5,475 bases of DNA from NCBI GenBank assembly GCA_019241735.1, contig JAFAWN010000060.1:1-5475 (forward strand), written 5' to 3'. Origin of the DNA: Terriglobales bacterium (GTDB lineage: Bacteria > Acidobacteriota > Terriglobia > Terriglobales > Acidobacteriaceae). Numbering within the stretch: the stretch's first letter is position 1; every line of letters begins with the position of its first letter. Positions 1 to 5,475 of this stretch are shown here, piece after piece. The position numbers were made by a program, and so were the translations under genes. Below the pieces are notes generated by a model, which saw only the letters and a list, made by a program, of their open reading frames with translations, was not told the origin of the DNA and made no database searches.

Positions 1-1049
1 ATAGCCATGCCAGCCTGCTCGGCGGTGTAACCCAATAGCGTTTGCATGAAGAGCGGCAGCAGCAGGGTGCTTCCGAGCAGGGCGAAGCCGAGCATGAACA
101 TCATGAAATTTGCCGCGGCGAAGGTGCGCTCTTTAAAGAGATGCAGATCGATGACGGGATCTTTAGTCGTCCACTCCCAGAAGATGACAAACAGCAGCGA
201 TGCGGCGGAAATTATCGCGAGCGCAAGGATGAAATGGGATTCGAACCAGTCATCGCGCTGGCCTTTATCGAGCACGACCTGAAGGGTTCCCAGGCCCAGG
301 GCTACAAATCCCAAGCCCACGTAATCTATTTTCAGCTCGGAAAGTTTCTTACGTTTCAGGAATGGCGGATCCTGGATCAGACGCGAGGTGAGTATGAGCG
401 ACAGAACCCCAACCGGGATGTTCAGCAGAAAGATCCAGCGCCAGGTGAAATTATCTGTGATATAGCCGCCCAGCGTGGGGCCGATCGCGGGCGCCATGAC
501 CACCGCGATTCCATAAACCGCGAACGCCATGCCGCGTTTTGCGGGGGGAAACGTGTCGGCCAGGATAGCCTGCTCGCTCGGTTGCAGGCCGCCCCCTCCC
601 GCTCCCTGCAGTACACGAAAGAAAATCAGCATGCCCAGGTTTGGGGCCAGACCACAGAGCAGGGAGCTGATGGTGAAGATCGCAACGCAGCTCATGTAAA
701 AGCGCTTGCGTCCGATGATAGAAGAGATCCATCCGCTAAGCGGCAGCACGATTGCGTTTGACACCAGATACGAAGTTAAGACCCACGTACTCTCGTCCGT
801 GCCGGCGGAGAGGCTGCCGGCAATATGGGGTAACGAAACGTTGGCAATGCTGGTGTCCAGCACCTCCATGAATGTGGCCAGGGTGACGGCCACGGCGATG
901 ATCCATGGATTGACGCCGGCGGGATTGACGCCTGCGGGATTGACGCCTGCGGGATTTACAGCGGGAGAAACCGAATCATTGCTATGAGAGACCGTTCCCG
1001 CGGCTGGGCCGTGCGGCCCACCCTCCATCGGCGGCGCAGCCGAGCTCAT
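1..1049 (-). CDS. emrB: EmrB/QacA-type (DHA2) MFS multidrug efflux pump, C-terminus cut off by the window edge
   Basis: Inner-membrane proton-driven drug exporter of the 14-helix DHA2 family, the pump of a tripartite system. The reading frame is open from ATG 1049 to the left edge, giving 349 residues; family members are usually about 500-550, so about a third is missing. The first helix starts near residue 49 and carries the DHA2 signature LDTSIANVSLPHIA (64-77). The helix 2-3 loop has GRKR (113-116), and helix 4 ends in RVLQGAGGGG. Helix 5 has the antiporter motif APAIGPTLGG (186-195), followed by WRWIFLLNIPVG (203-214), typical of EmrB. The start codon overlaps the adaptor stop as ATGA, with TAAGG 10 nt upstream (1060-1064) as a modest ribosome-binding site. 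ATG at codon 8 is an alternative start. Unusually, residues 31-45 are a VNPAG tandem repeat. The symbol rests on family resemblance; the substrate cannot be read from the sequence. Confidence 0.95.
   Translation of the reverse strand, partial: MSSAAPPMEGGPHGPAAGTVSHSNDSVSPAVNPAGVNPAGVNPAGVNPWIIAVAVTLATFMEVLDTSIANVSLPHIAGSLSAGTDESTWVLTSYLVSNAIVLPLSGWISSIIGRKRFYMSCVAIFTISSLLCGLAPNLGMLIFFRVLQGAGGGGLQPSEQAILADTFPPAKRGMAFAVYGIAVVMAPAIGPTLGGYITDNFTWRWIFLLNIPVGVLSLILTSRLIQDPPFLKRKKLSELKIDYVGLGFVALGLGTLQVVLDKGQRDDWFESHFILALAIISAASLLFVIFWEWTTKDPVIDLHLFKERTFAAANFMMFMLGFALLGSTLLLPLFMQTLLGYTAEQAGMA
907..951 (-). repeat. 15-bp tandem repeat, three copies, in the 5' end of the MFS gene
   Basis: Three head-to-tail 15-bp units lie at 907-921, 922-936 and 937-951. 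On the plus strand the unit reads ggattgacgcctgcg. The last two copies are identical and the first differs at one base (c for t). A decayed fourth copy follows at about 952-966. The unit is a multiple of three, so the frame is kept, and it encodes a repeated Val-Asn-Pro-Ala-Gly pentapeptide in the cytoplasmic N-terminal tail just before the first membrane helix. Copy number could vary by replication slippage without breaking the gene. Confidence 0.9.
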
Positions 1050-2320
1050 CGAATCCAGACCTTAGGTTCAACTGACATTCCCGGGCGCAGAGCGTGGTCC
1101 TTGGTTTCGTCCTGATCGAAGGTGATCTTCACCGGGACACGTTGCACCACTTTGACGAAATTCCCGGTGGCATTTTCCGGGGGGAGCAAACTGGATACGG
1201 CCCCACTCGCAGCAGAAAGGCTTTGCACATGCCCTTTATAATCTTTGCCCGTGGCATCAGCGCGGATGGTCGCTGCCTGACCCACCTTCATATGGCGCAA
1301 CTGGGTCTCTTTGAAATTCGCGGTCACCCAGATGTCGTCGAGGTTGATAATTTTCATCAGCTCCTGGCCGGGCTGGATGTTCTGCCCCACCTCCACCGTG
1401 CGATTCGTGACTATGCCGCTGGTAGGGGCCACGATCAGCGTGTACTGAAGATTTAATTCTGCCTGCTCGAGCGCTGCCTTTTTGAAATCTGCTTGCGCCT
1501 GCGCCGACTGGGCGCGTGACCGGGTTGATGCAACCTGCTGCGGGCCGGTCGCAGCCGTGCGGACTCCAGCTTGGGCCTGCGCCAGTTTGGCTTGGGCCTC
1601 GTTGATCTGTTGCTGCGAAGCGGAGGCGGCTGCGCGCATGGACTCCACCGTAGCCGCACTGGCACGCGCTGCGGCCACTGCCTGATCATATTGCTGCCGG
1701 GAAATTTCCTGCTTATCAACCAGTGCCTTATAACGGGCCAGATCGCTTTGCGCTTTCTCGTTGTTGGCCTGGGCCTCCGCCATCTGGGCATTGGCTGCCT
1801 GATATTGCTCCCTCGCTGCGGCGATGCCGGCCCGGGCGCTCTCCACGTTTGCCTGAGCATCCGCCACCTGGCTACTGGCGCCTACTGAAGTGATGGGAAC
1901 GTTAACCTGCGCGTACTGGGCCATGGCTTGCGCATCGTTGTAATCCGCTTTCGCCCGATCCAGCGCGACCTGATAATCCTTGGGATCGATCTGCACCAGC
2001 GGTGTCCCGGCATCGACGTATTGGTTGTCGGCGACGAGCAGTTTGGCCACGTTTCCGGCGACGCGGGCGCTGATCGGATTCAAATGCCCATCCACCTGGG
2101 CATCGTCCGTGGATTCGTAACTAGACCAATACCGCCAGAGAAAGAATCCGGCCACGACCAACACAATGAGGGCAAGAATCAGTGCAATGCGAAAACGGGG
2201 ATTGCGCCGGTTGAACTTTTTCCAGCGAAGGTCGCGATCGCTGGCCGGCAGCGAAGTGTGTTGCGGCGCGGGACTTGCTGGGGCAACGCCAGGCGCGGGA
2301 GTGACAGTGGCTTGATTCAT
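1046..2320 (-). CDS. emrA: EmrA/HlyD-family periplasmic adaptor (membrane fusion protein) of a tripartite efflux pump
   Basis: This 424-residue protein is anchored in the inner membrane and spans the periplasm, joining the MFS pump to the outer-membrane channel. A Pro/Ala-rich cytoplasmic tail and a basic stretch (RWKKFNRRNPRFR, 32-44) lead into one membrane helix at about 45-62. Next comes the EmrA signature ESTDDAQVDGHLNPISARVAGNV (69-91), which opens the first half of the lipoyl-like domain. A long Ala/Gln-rich helical hairpin (about 115-290) should form the coiled coil. The second lipoyl half (LIVAPTSGIV, 295-304) and a beta-barrel domain with PGMSVEPKVWIR at the end complete the architecture. 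Length is normal for EmrA-type adaptors, perhaps slightly long in the hairpin. It starts 4 nt after the tolC-type stop with no clear ribosome-binding site, so translational coupling is likely, and its stop overlaps the pump start. The symbol is by family signature, not proven orthology. Confidence 0.95.
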   Translation of the reverse strand: MNQATVTPAPGVAPASPAPQHTSLPASDRDLRWKKFNRRNPRFRIALILALIVLVVAGFFLWRYWSSYESTDDAQVDGHLNPISARVAGNVAKLLVADNQYVDAGTPLVQIDPKDYQVALDRAKADYNDAQAMAQYAQVNVPITSVGASSQVADAQANVESARAGIAAAREQYQAANAQMAEAQANNEKAQSDLARYKALVDKQEISRQQYDQAVAAARASAATVESMRAAASASQQQINEAQAKLAQAQAGVRTAATGPQQVASTRSRAQSAQAQADFKKAALEQAELNLQYTLIVAPTSGIVTNRTVEVGQNIQPGQELMKIINLDDIWVTANFKETQLRHMKVGQAATIRADATGKDYKGHVQSLSAASGAVSSLLPPENATGNFVKVVQRVPVKITFDQDETKDHALRPGMSVEPKVWIR

Positions 2321-2324
2321 ATAA

Positions 2325-3803
2325 TTATTTGCCGCTCAAGTATTCTCGTACGCCGGCTTCGGCGTATCCCATGGCCCGGGCCAGCGCGACTTTTGCGACG
2401 TTGTGCGCATAGAGGCTGGAGATGTAGCTTTCGTTGGCTGCAGCTAGCGCCTCCTGGGCCTGCACCACTTCCAGGTTATCGCTGACTCCGGCGGCGAAAC
2501 GGTCCCGCGCCTGCACCAGCGCCTGGTTAGCCAGATCCACCGAGCTGCGGGCCACCTCCACTTGATCGGCTGCAGCAGTTAGATCTAGCAGCGCAGAGCG
2601 GACTTCGTAATCAATCTGCCCGCGCAAGTTTTCCAGTTGCGCGCGATTCTGGCGAAGCACAGCTTCCGCCTGAAGGGCGTCGGCATGGGGCCTTCCGCCT
2701 TGAAAGATTGGAATGTTCATGCTGCCTGTCACTTGAAAAGTTCCGTGCGAATTTCCCGGAGTCACGCCGAGATCGCCGTAGTTGGCGGCGATATTCAGGC
2801 TGGGAAAGTATTCGGCGGTCGCAGCGCGCCGGAAATATTCCGCAGCCTGCACCTGGCGCATCAGCGCCTGATAATCAGAGCGGGAGGCGTAGGCCCGTTC
2901 CAGGCTCTGCTCCAGTCCCAGAGCGGCGAGAGGCGCATAAGGGGCTTTATCGGTAAGCTCGAACTCCTGTCCCGGAGGCAATCCGATGATCCGCGCCAGT
3001 CCCAGCTTCTGCTTGGCGTAATTATTCCGCGCAGTGATTAGCAACTGCTGTTGCGTCTGCAGCTCAACTCGCGCGCGAAGGCTATCGATCGCGGGGATCA
3101 CACCCGCACTCTGCTGGTCCGCTGCCTTGGTGGAGAGTGCCTGTGCGGTCTCAACCTGCGCCGCGGCCGTTTCAACCCGGGCCGCCGAAGAAAGCGTTAG
3201 AAGATAAGCATTCCCCGCAACCAGCACCACCACGTCGCGGGCTTCCTTGTATGCATATGCAGCTGCACTCTGGTTGGCGGATGCTCCGCGCTCGCGTTCC
3301 AAAGCATGCAAATCGAACAGCGACTGTGTCAAGTAAGCGCGCGCGTCGAAATAATTGTAGGGCCCAATGACTTTGGGCACACCGGGAAGCTTGAAGCCAA
3401 ACGCCGCAAGATCCTGTTGCGCTACAGTTTCGCCAATTGCGCCATTGACGTTCGGCAGCAGGGAACTCAACTCCTTCCACTTTTGGCCGCGCGCAGTAAG
3501 CAGATTGTCACTTTGCAGCAGGATGCCAAGATTGTTTCGCAGCGCGCGGTCAATCGCTTCCTTGAATGAAATCGGTATCGTGAGGGCGGTAGCTTTACCC
3601 TCCGGAACGCTGCCATTGAAGGGATCTGAACTCTGCACTGCATTTGCGCCACTGGCGCCACTTGCTGCAGGCGCTTCATTGCCATAGGAGGCGGGCGTGG
3701 TGGGCAGTGAGTTAACTTGGGCGAATGCAGTGGCACAACAACAGATCGCCAAAGCGAGGCTAGCGGGTAATGAGTATCGTTGCGTTTGCTGCGGTCGTTT
3801 CAT
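2325..3803 (-). CDS. TolC-family outer-membrane efflux channel (OEP)
   Basis: Outer-membrane factor of 492 residues that would provide the exit duct for the adaptor and pump encoded just downstream. I chose ATG 3803 because it directly opens a signal peptide: basic start MKRPQQTQRY, hydrophobic core LPASLALAICCC, likely cleavage at AFA/QV (residue 28). The frame also runs back to a TTG at 3836 (503 residues), but that would put 11 residues ahead of the signal peptide. Neither start has a strong ribosome-binding site. After a Ser/Gly/Ala-rich linker (about 40-65) come two homologous halves typical of the family. Paired elements include SSLLPNVNGAIGET (113-126) with EYFPSLNIAANYGD (331-344), FDARAYLTQSLFD (152-164) with FQVTGSMNIPIFQGG (356-370), and AGVIPAIDSLRARVEL with AGVSDNLEVVQAQEAL. 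It is the first gene of the three-gene operon. Three adjacent cysteines (21-23) in the signal peptide are odd but do not form a convincing lipobox. Confidence 0.94.
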   Translation of the reverse strand: MKRPQQTQRYSLPASLALAICCCATAFAQVNSLPTTPASYGNEAPAASGASGANAVQSSDPFNGSVPEGKATALTIPISFKEAIDRALRNNLGILLQSDNLLTARGQKWKELSSLLPNVNGAIGETVAQQDLAAFGFKLPGVPKVIGPYNYFDARAYLTQSLFDLHALERERGASANQSAAAYAYKEARDVVVLVAGNAYLLTLSSAARVETAAAQVETAQALSTKAADQQSAGVIPAIDSLRARVELQTQQQLLITARNNYAKQKLGLARIIGLPPGQEFELTDKAPYAPLAALGLEQSLERAYASRSDYQALMRQVQAAEYFRRAATAEYFPSLNIAANYGDLGVTPGNSHGTFQVTGSMNIPIFQGGRPHADALQAEAVLRQNRAQLENLRGQIDYEVRSALLDLTAAADQVEVARSSVDLANQALVQARDRFAAGVSDNLEVVQAQEALAAANESYISSLYAHNVAKVALARAMGYAEAGVREYLSGK

Positions 3804-3886
3804 GTTCCAGACGAACCTGAGCTGTCGGCCGGTCAAGTACGAATTATCTTGATTCCGGCGGCAGGCTTATAGATGCAAACGATTGT

Positions 3887-3907
3887 AGCGGAATGGTTCA
3901 CTCCGCT
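3887..3907 (-). promoter_or_regulatory. Hairpin/interrupted palindrome in the leader of the efflux operon
   Basis: Arms 3887-3895 and 3899-3907 are complementary around a 3-nt loop. On the plus strand the arms read AGCGGAATG and CACTCCGCT, which leaves one A-C mismatch. In RNA made from the minus strand, the direction of the channel gene, the same position becomes a G-U wobble, so all nine pairs form. No U-run follows, so it is not an intrinsic terminator. The 5' arm is partly duplicated: TCCGCT recurs at 3907-3912, which offers an alternative pairing partner. It could be an mRNA structure or a repressor operator; a chance palindrome cannot be excluded. Confidence 0.45.
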
Positions 3908-4024
3908 CCGCTCAAGGGGCGAGATTAACTTCCCCCGCCGTTTACCTTTGCGAAGGCTCACCCGGCTAAGCAGACTAGCCCAGCTGATCGCCATGTTGAG
4001 GACCCATTCTTTCTCCAATTTCAA

Positions 4025-4052
4025 ATGATATCGAGTATGCTCTTGTCATCAA
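4025..4052 (-). promoter_or_regulatory. Candidate sigma-70-type promoter for the efflux operon
   Basis: On the minus strand, TTGATG (4052 to 4047) and TATCAT (4030 to 4025) are separated by 16 nt. Both hexamers match the consensus at four of six positions. Transcription would begin near 4018 and give a leader of about 215 nt before the channel gene ATG at 3803. The match is moderate and was judged by eye. Promoters of soil Gram-negatives often differ from the E. coli consensus, so a start nearer the gene is possible, for example around TACAAT at 3882-3887. Confidence 0.35.
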
Positions 4053-4102
4053 TTGTTCCATTCGCATTTCCAGCGACCGGCAATCTGCATTTGAGCTTCT
4101 AA

Positions 4103-5035
4103 ATGAGCGACGTCCAGCGATTACCGTTGCAAGTTGAGAACCTGGTGAAGCATTTCGGCGATCTCACGGCGGTGGCCGGAGTTTCGCTCGACCTGCGCAA
4201 TGGAGAATGCCTGGGCCTACTGGGGCCGAACGGTGCGGGGAAGTCCACGTTGATCCGCAGCATTGTCGGACGCGTGCGGCCAGACTCGGGAACAATAACG
4301 GTCTTCGGTGAGCCGGCGACTTCGGCTGCCGCGCGCAAGGTTGTTGGCTGGATTCCGCAAGACCTCGCGCTTTATCCCTTGCTGACCTGCGAGGAGAACC
4401 TCCGCTCGTTTGGAGAGTACCAGGGGCTGCGCGGCAAAGACCTTGCAAATGCCATCCAATGGTGCCTGGACTGGGCGGCCCTGACTGACCGCGCCAGGGA
4501 GCCAGTCAAAAAACTTTCCGGAGGGATGAAACGACGACTCAACATGGCAGCCGGTATGATTCATCGGCCACGCTTGATGTTGATGGACGAGCCGACCGTG
4601 GGTGTTGATCCCCAGTCGCGGAATCGTATCTTCGAAATGATCGAGGCTTTGCACCACGACGGCATGTCCATCATTTACACGACACACTATATCGAAGAGG
4701 CTGAGCGTCTCTGCGATCGCATAGCAATCATGGATCACGGATCGGTAATCACGACCGGGACAAAAGAAGAACTGGTACGCGCTGCTTTTGGGGGGCGTAG
4801 TGATGTGATCATGCGTTTCGCATCGGACGGTGACCGTGCCAGTGCCTGGGCCATTGCGCGCGGGGGTAAATTTGAAGGCGAAACCGCCCGCTTTGCGGTG
4901 GATGATCCGGCGAAGATCGCAGCCTTGCTCGACGCAGCCAATCAAGAGAAGTTGGAAATACTGGATGTGGTGTTGCGACGCCCCAACCTCGAGTCTGTTT
5001 TCCTGCAACTCACGGGAAGGGAGCTGCGCGATTGA
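4103..5035 (+). CDS. ABC-2 type exporter, ATP-binding subunit (DrrA/NatA/CcmA-like)
   Basis: Cytoplasmic ATPase of 310 residues that powers an ABC exporter whose membrane subunit follows directly. All nucleotide-binding elements are intact: Walker A GPNGAGKST (41-49), Q-loop Gln86 in GWIPQD, signature LSGGMKRR (138-145), Walker B LMLMDEP (158-164) with catalytic Glu163, D-loop GVD (167-169) and switch His195 in YTTHYIEEAE. The C-terminal 80 residues form the accessory segment common in drug and sodium export ATPases, ending in RRPNLESVFLQLTGRELRD. Length is usual for this group. ATG 4103 has only a weak upstream GAG (4093-4095). The stop codon overlaps the permease start, so the two are co-translated. 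The closest named families export antibiotics, sodium, lipids or polysaccharides; the sequence does not decide among them. Confidence 0.95.
   Translation: MSDVQRLPLQVENLVKHFGDLTAVAGVSLDLRNGECLGLLGPNGAGKSTLIRSIVGRVRPDSGTITVFGEPATSAAARKVVGWIPQDLALYPLLTCEENLRSFGEYQGLRGKDLANAIQWCLDWAALTDRAREPVKKLSGGMKRRLNMAAGMIHRPRLMLMDEPTVGVDPQSRNRIFEMIEALHHDGMSIIYTTHYIEEAERLCDRIAIMDHGSVITTGTKEELVRAAFGGRSDVIMRFASDGDRASAWAIARGGKFEGETARFAVDDPAKIAALLDAANQEKLEILDVVLRRPNLESVFLQLTGRELRD
5017..5023 (+). promoter_or_regulatory. Strong ribosome-binding site for the ABC-2 permease, inside the ATPase gene
   Basis: AAGGGAG lies 8 nt before the TTG codon at 5032 and is the best Shine-Dalgarno match near any gene start in the window. 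It supports the TTG as the true start of the permease rather than an internal ATG further on. Confidence 0.65.
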
Positions 5036-5475
5036 TTCCATCAATTGTACGTACCGGATTCACGCAACTGCGGCGGGACCGCGGCGCGTTGCTGATGTCC
5101 TTCGCGCTGCCGATTGGATTTTTCAGTATTTTTGCGATGATCTTTGGCGGCTCGCACAACGGCATCTCCCGCGTAAACGTGATTGTGGTTGACGAAGACC
5201 ATTCCGCCACCTCGCAGCGGCTGCTGAAAGGGCTTTTGCGGGAACCAGAGCTGGCAGCGGTGACACATCCGAATCAGAAGAAGGGGGAGACGCGTCCCGC
5301 CGATTACGATGCAGCCTCTGCCGAAGCTGCGGTGAAACAAGGGGATGCTTCCGCAGCCGTAATTATTCCTAAAGGATTCGGAGAGAATCCGGTTGCCTTT
5401 GGCGGAAGCGCCCGCCAGCCTGAATTTCAGGTTTTTCACGACAGCTCTGATCCAATTGCGGGGCATCTCGTGGCC
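5032..5475 (+). CDS. ABC-2 type transporter permease, N-terminal part (cut off by the window edge)
   Basis: Membrane subunit of the exporter powered by the ATPase just upstream. The frame is open from TTG 5032 to the right edge, giving 148 residues; ABC2_membrane-type permeases usually run to about 370-400, so more than half lies outside. A short cytoplasmic start with TQLRRDRGAL (11-20) leads into the first membrane helix, about 20-40, ending IFAMIFGG. It is followed by the large extracytoplasmic region of this subfamily, with VNVIVVDEDHSATSQRLLKGL (48-68) and AAVIIPKGFGENP (108-120). The TTG overlaps the ATPase stop (TTGA) and has a good ribosome-binding site. Starting instead at the ATG for residue 22 would remove the conserved Arg-rich lead and part of the first helix. 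The substrate is unknown. Confidence 0.92.
   Translation, partial: MIPSIVRTGFTQLRRDRGALLMSFALPIGFFSIFAMIFGGSHNGISRVNVIVVDEDHSATSQRLLKGLLREPELAAVTHPNQKKGETRPADYDAASAEAAVKQGDASAAVIIPKGFGENPVAFGGSARQPEFQVFHDSSDPIAGHLVA

Larger units (their letters stand above)
3804..4102. promoter_or_regulatory. Divergent intergenic control region between the tolC-emrAB-like operon and the ABC exporter operon
   Basis: This 299-nt stretch separates two operons that run away from each other, so it must contain both promoters or their upstream parts. What can be seen: a plausible minus-strand promoter (4025-4052), a hairpin-forming interrupted palindrome (3887-3907), a 7-bp inverted repeat with arms at 4021-4027 and 4088-4094, and weak short ORFs on the minus strand. 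I found no good sigma-70 promoter for the plus strand: TTGTCA at 4043-4048 is a possible -35 but lacks a convincing -10. No tRNA, riboswitch family or T-tract terminator was recognised. Confidence 0.7.

Noticed and set aside
702..750. Missing acidic residue in the MFS motif A loop (GWISSIIGRKR)
   Set aside because: The helix 2-3 motif is variable in DHA2/EmrB pumps, and the basic GRKR part is kept, so this is not evidence for a defective transporter.
42..761. 239-codon plus-strand ORF at the left end
   Set aside because: It lies wholly antisense to the MFS pump gene, starts at TTG, and encodes a Gln/Arg/His/Asp-rich sequence with no fold-like pattern. The opposite frame has clear DHA2 motifs, so this is a shadow.
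1453..1860. Arg/Pro-rich same-strand ORF inside the adaptor gene
   Set aside because: Out-of-frame reading of the Ala/Gln-rich coiled-coil codons; no start signal and no independent motif.
1094..2485. Several plus-strand ORFs opposite the adaptor gene
   Set aside because: All are antisense to a protein with an unambiguous EmrA signature and coiled coil; their products are low-complexity complements of the Ala/Gln repeats.
3646..3663. 9-bp direct repeat (gcgccactg/gcgccactt) in the TolC-type gene
   Set aside because: Two copies only, encoding Ser-Gly-Ala twice in a low-complexity linker after the signal peptide; too short to treat as a repeat feature.
3887..3907. Intrinsic terminator in the intergenic region
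   Set aside because: The hairpin has no T-run on either side and lies ahead of the operon it would end, so terminator is not the best reading.
4217..5044. 275-codon minus-strand ORF opposite the ABC ATPase
   Set aside because: Long antisense frames are common opposite GC-rich genes. The plus strand encodes every ABC ATPase motif and this frame shows no recognisable domain.
1..5475. Mobile elements, CRISPR arrays, tRNA or rRNA genes
   Set aside because: No transposase or integrase frame, no spaced direct repeats of CRISPR type, no insertion-sequence ends, and no recognisable tRNA or rRNA segments were seen on reading both strands.

Overview
The window holds two divergently transcribed export loci and nothing clearly mobile, RNA-coding or phage-like. 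Base composition looks moderately GC-rich by eye, codon use is even across the genes, and the genes are packed with 4-nt gaps or overlaps. The proteins belong to a Gram-negative envelope: an outer-membrane TolC-type channel with a signal peptide and a periplasmic adaptor. The style of the TolC and EmrA/EmrB proteins reminds me of Acidobacteriota (Terriglobales-like soil bacteria). That is an impression from family resemblance, not something the sequence proves.

Minus strand, read from about 4020 down to 1: a candidate promoter and a leader of roughly 200 nt, then a TolC-family outer-membrane factor (2325-3803), an EmrA/HlyD-type membrane-fusion adaptor (1046-2320) and an EmrB/QacA-type (DHA2) major facilitator (1049 down to the window edge, cut off after 349 residues). 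The gene order is channel, adaptor, inner-membrane pump. The gaps are 4 nt between the first two genes and a 4-nt ATGA overlap between the last two. This is a complete set of parts for a proton-driven tripartite drug exporter spanning both membranes. The pump gene does not show up as a closed reading frame because its stop codon lies outside the window.

Plus strand, from 4103 to the right edge: an ABC transporter ATPase with all expected nucleotide-binding motifs (4103-5035), then the start of an ABC-2 type permease (5032 to the edge, cut off). The permease begins at a TTG codon that overlaps the ATPase stop and is preceded by a strong ribosome-binding site. Together they form an ABC-2 exporter of the drug/lipid/polysaccharide type, substrate unknown.

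The only non-coding stretch is the 299-nt divergent intergenic region (3804-4102). It holds a plausible minus-strand promoter, a compact hairpin that pairs better in the tolC-strand RNA than on the other strand, a spaced inverted repeat and weak leader ORFs. No regulator gene is present. I see no evidence of an undescribed system: this looks like a conventional efflux locus, and the points worth a second look are the leader hairpin, the NPAGV tandem repeat at the N-terminus of the pump, and the shared divergent control region.
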